Shown: positions 62,934 to 64,000 of the stretch, piece by piece
How positions within the stretch are numbered: position 1 is the first letter of the stretch
Layout of the letters: every line of letters starts with the position of its first letter
DNA from: Diprion similis
Lineage: Eukaryota; Arthropoda; Insecta; Hymenoptera; Diprionidae
Direction of reading: 5' to 3'
Length of the DNA stretch: 64,000 nt
Assembly (NCBI RefSeq): GCF_021155765.1
Contig: NC_060114.1
Span: 17,307,501-17,371,500 of the forward strand
Program-made: the position numbers and the translations under genes
Notes under the pieces: model-generated
Told to the model about the DNA's origin: nothing
The model's database searches: none
Seen by the model: the letters and a program-made list of their open reading frames with translations, nothing else

Positions 62934-64000
62934 TTCGGCCAACGGCCGTCATTTCTCGACACCTCAAATTTCACAATATATTCTTTGAGGTCCAAACTAC
63001 CTACAAAAAAATGACGATTTGGCACGGCTGTTGAATAAAAGTCGTCCAAATTCATGTACATTCCGACTGGACTAAAACTTCACGCTCCTTACAACCGCCA
63101 ACTGTCGTCCCTTGTCACACAACATTCTATTGTTTTAGAATTTCGGCGTATGCGCATTAGACAATTCGAATTAGCTATTCACTGTGTATAGAATCAGTAT
63201 ATGGATAATCGTAAACGGAACGAGGAATAAAAGCAAGCTGGAGCAGGTGCCCCCCGTCCGTTACTTTAGCTTATACTTAAACCTTTCTTCTAAGAAACTC
63301 CTGCCTTTGTGGTCGGTTCTGACTATTGTTCGATATGGTGAAAGTACGCGACGTTCGTCACGGCTTAACCCAAACACAAAATCCTGCTTATAACGGGCAT
63401 CGAGAATAATACGTTCAGGTATAATTTAGCGTATGCATAAAACCGCATCGTAGGAGGAGGATTAAAACGTGAGTCATCGGTATCCTGTCGGTTTCTATAA
63501 ACCGAGCTCGAGACGAGAATCGGAGAATCTTGCACTTTCTAAATACGTTCGCATACGCTGCATGACCGTCAACAACCGCAACACACATCTCTCAAAATAA
63601 TGATAAACATATGAAGATTCTTTTATCATCAACGTGATCTTAGCTTCCACCTATGCAGGACTGCGGTGTAGTTTCACCGTGAAACCCGATCACCATCACG
63701 CTGCTGTGAGCACAGAGGTATACGGCATGAGCATCAGCTCATGTTCAAATGTATCATAGGTGCAGTTTCTTCTTCCGTCTTATAAATCCTCTTATATTCA
63801 TAATATGTAGGATACATTGCTGATCTCAACTGTAGGTTGTTATAGAACACCTATATTTATATCAGTTTTTTCTGCGACGTTTATTTTGGAATCGACTGGC
63901 CTGCACCCGACAATACGACGTAGGAATATTTTTTACCGACTCGACACTCCTCGCAAATTACATATTATGTTATACATAGTTTACGATAACCACTATCATT

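Larger units (their letters stand above)
57277..64000. other. Region upstream of the identified TBL2 exon
   Basis: No recognised coding exon. From about 59.2 kb the sequence is mostly repetitive: a degenerate direct duplication, a 29-bp inverted repeat, the 1.9 kb foldback element and a poly-T tract. Repeat fragments shared with 34 kb lie near 60.69 and 63.1 kb. Confidence 0.5.

Noticed and set aside
1..64000. CRISPR arrays, operons, riboswitches and bacterial promoters
   Set aside because: Spliced animal genes and no spaced repeat arrays; these categories do not apply here.

Overview
This is an AT-rich animal genomic window with spliced genes: GT-AG introns, short introns of about 60-320 bp, and a few very long ones. 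It most probably comes from an insect. A hymenopteran such as a sawfly fits best, because an intact-looking myosin-XIX-like gene sits beside SAGA and capping-enzyme genes, and foldback elements are frequent. The order is an inference, not a proof. No prokaryotic features, tRNA or rRNA genes, or CRISPR arrays were seen.

Layout. (1) 1.4-12.2 kb, minus strand: a secreted protein of five tandem immunoglobulin-like domains. Its signal-peptide exon (12171-12117) is separated by a 7.2 kb intron from six phase-1 exons (4953-1444), and the joined exons are exactly in frame (613 aa). (2) 17.7-20.0 kb, plus strand: an 8-exon TAF6-like gene (Saf6/TAF6L, SAGA complex). (3) 23.6-20.1 kb, minus strand: a myosin-XIX-like motor, convergent with Saf6, with probably overlapping 3' ends. 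One motor exon has a reading-frame anomaly. (4) Minus strand: TBL2, an ER WD40 protein. Its last five coding exons lie at 25933-24285 and an upstream exon lies at 57276-57067, so one intron is about 31 kb. (5) Inside that intron and on the same strand: the complete mRNA capping enzyme (29590-27547) and the long 3'-terminal exon of a REXO1-like DEDDh RNA exonuclease (46426-44688).

The rest is intronic or intergenic DNA. It is rich in microsatellites (especially 39-43 kb and 49-54 kb), poly-A/T tracts and inverted-repeat elements. The largest is a 1.9 kb foldback element at 60734-62611 with arms of about 0.5 kb and an internal tandem array of about 137 bp units. Smaller foldbacks lie at 10.9-11.1 kb and 55.2-55.5 kb.

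The housekeeping genes act in transcription (Saf6/SAGA), mRNA 5'-end formation (capping enzyme), RNA 3'-5' trimming (REXO1-like), ER function (TBL2) and probably mitochondrial motility (myosin XIX). The multi-Ig gene is the least familiar locus. It shows a four-cysteine Ig pattern repeated five times and a perfect kappaB-type palindrome about 1.3 kb upstream of its start.
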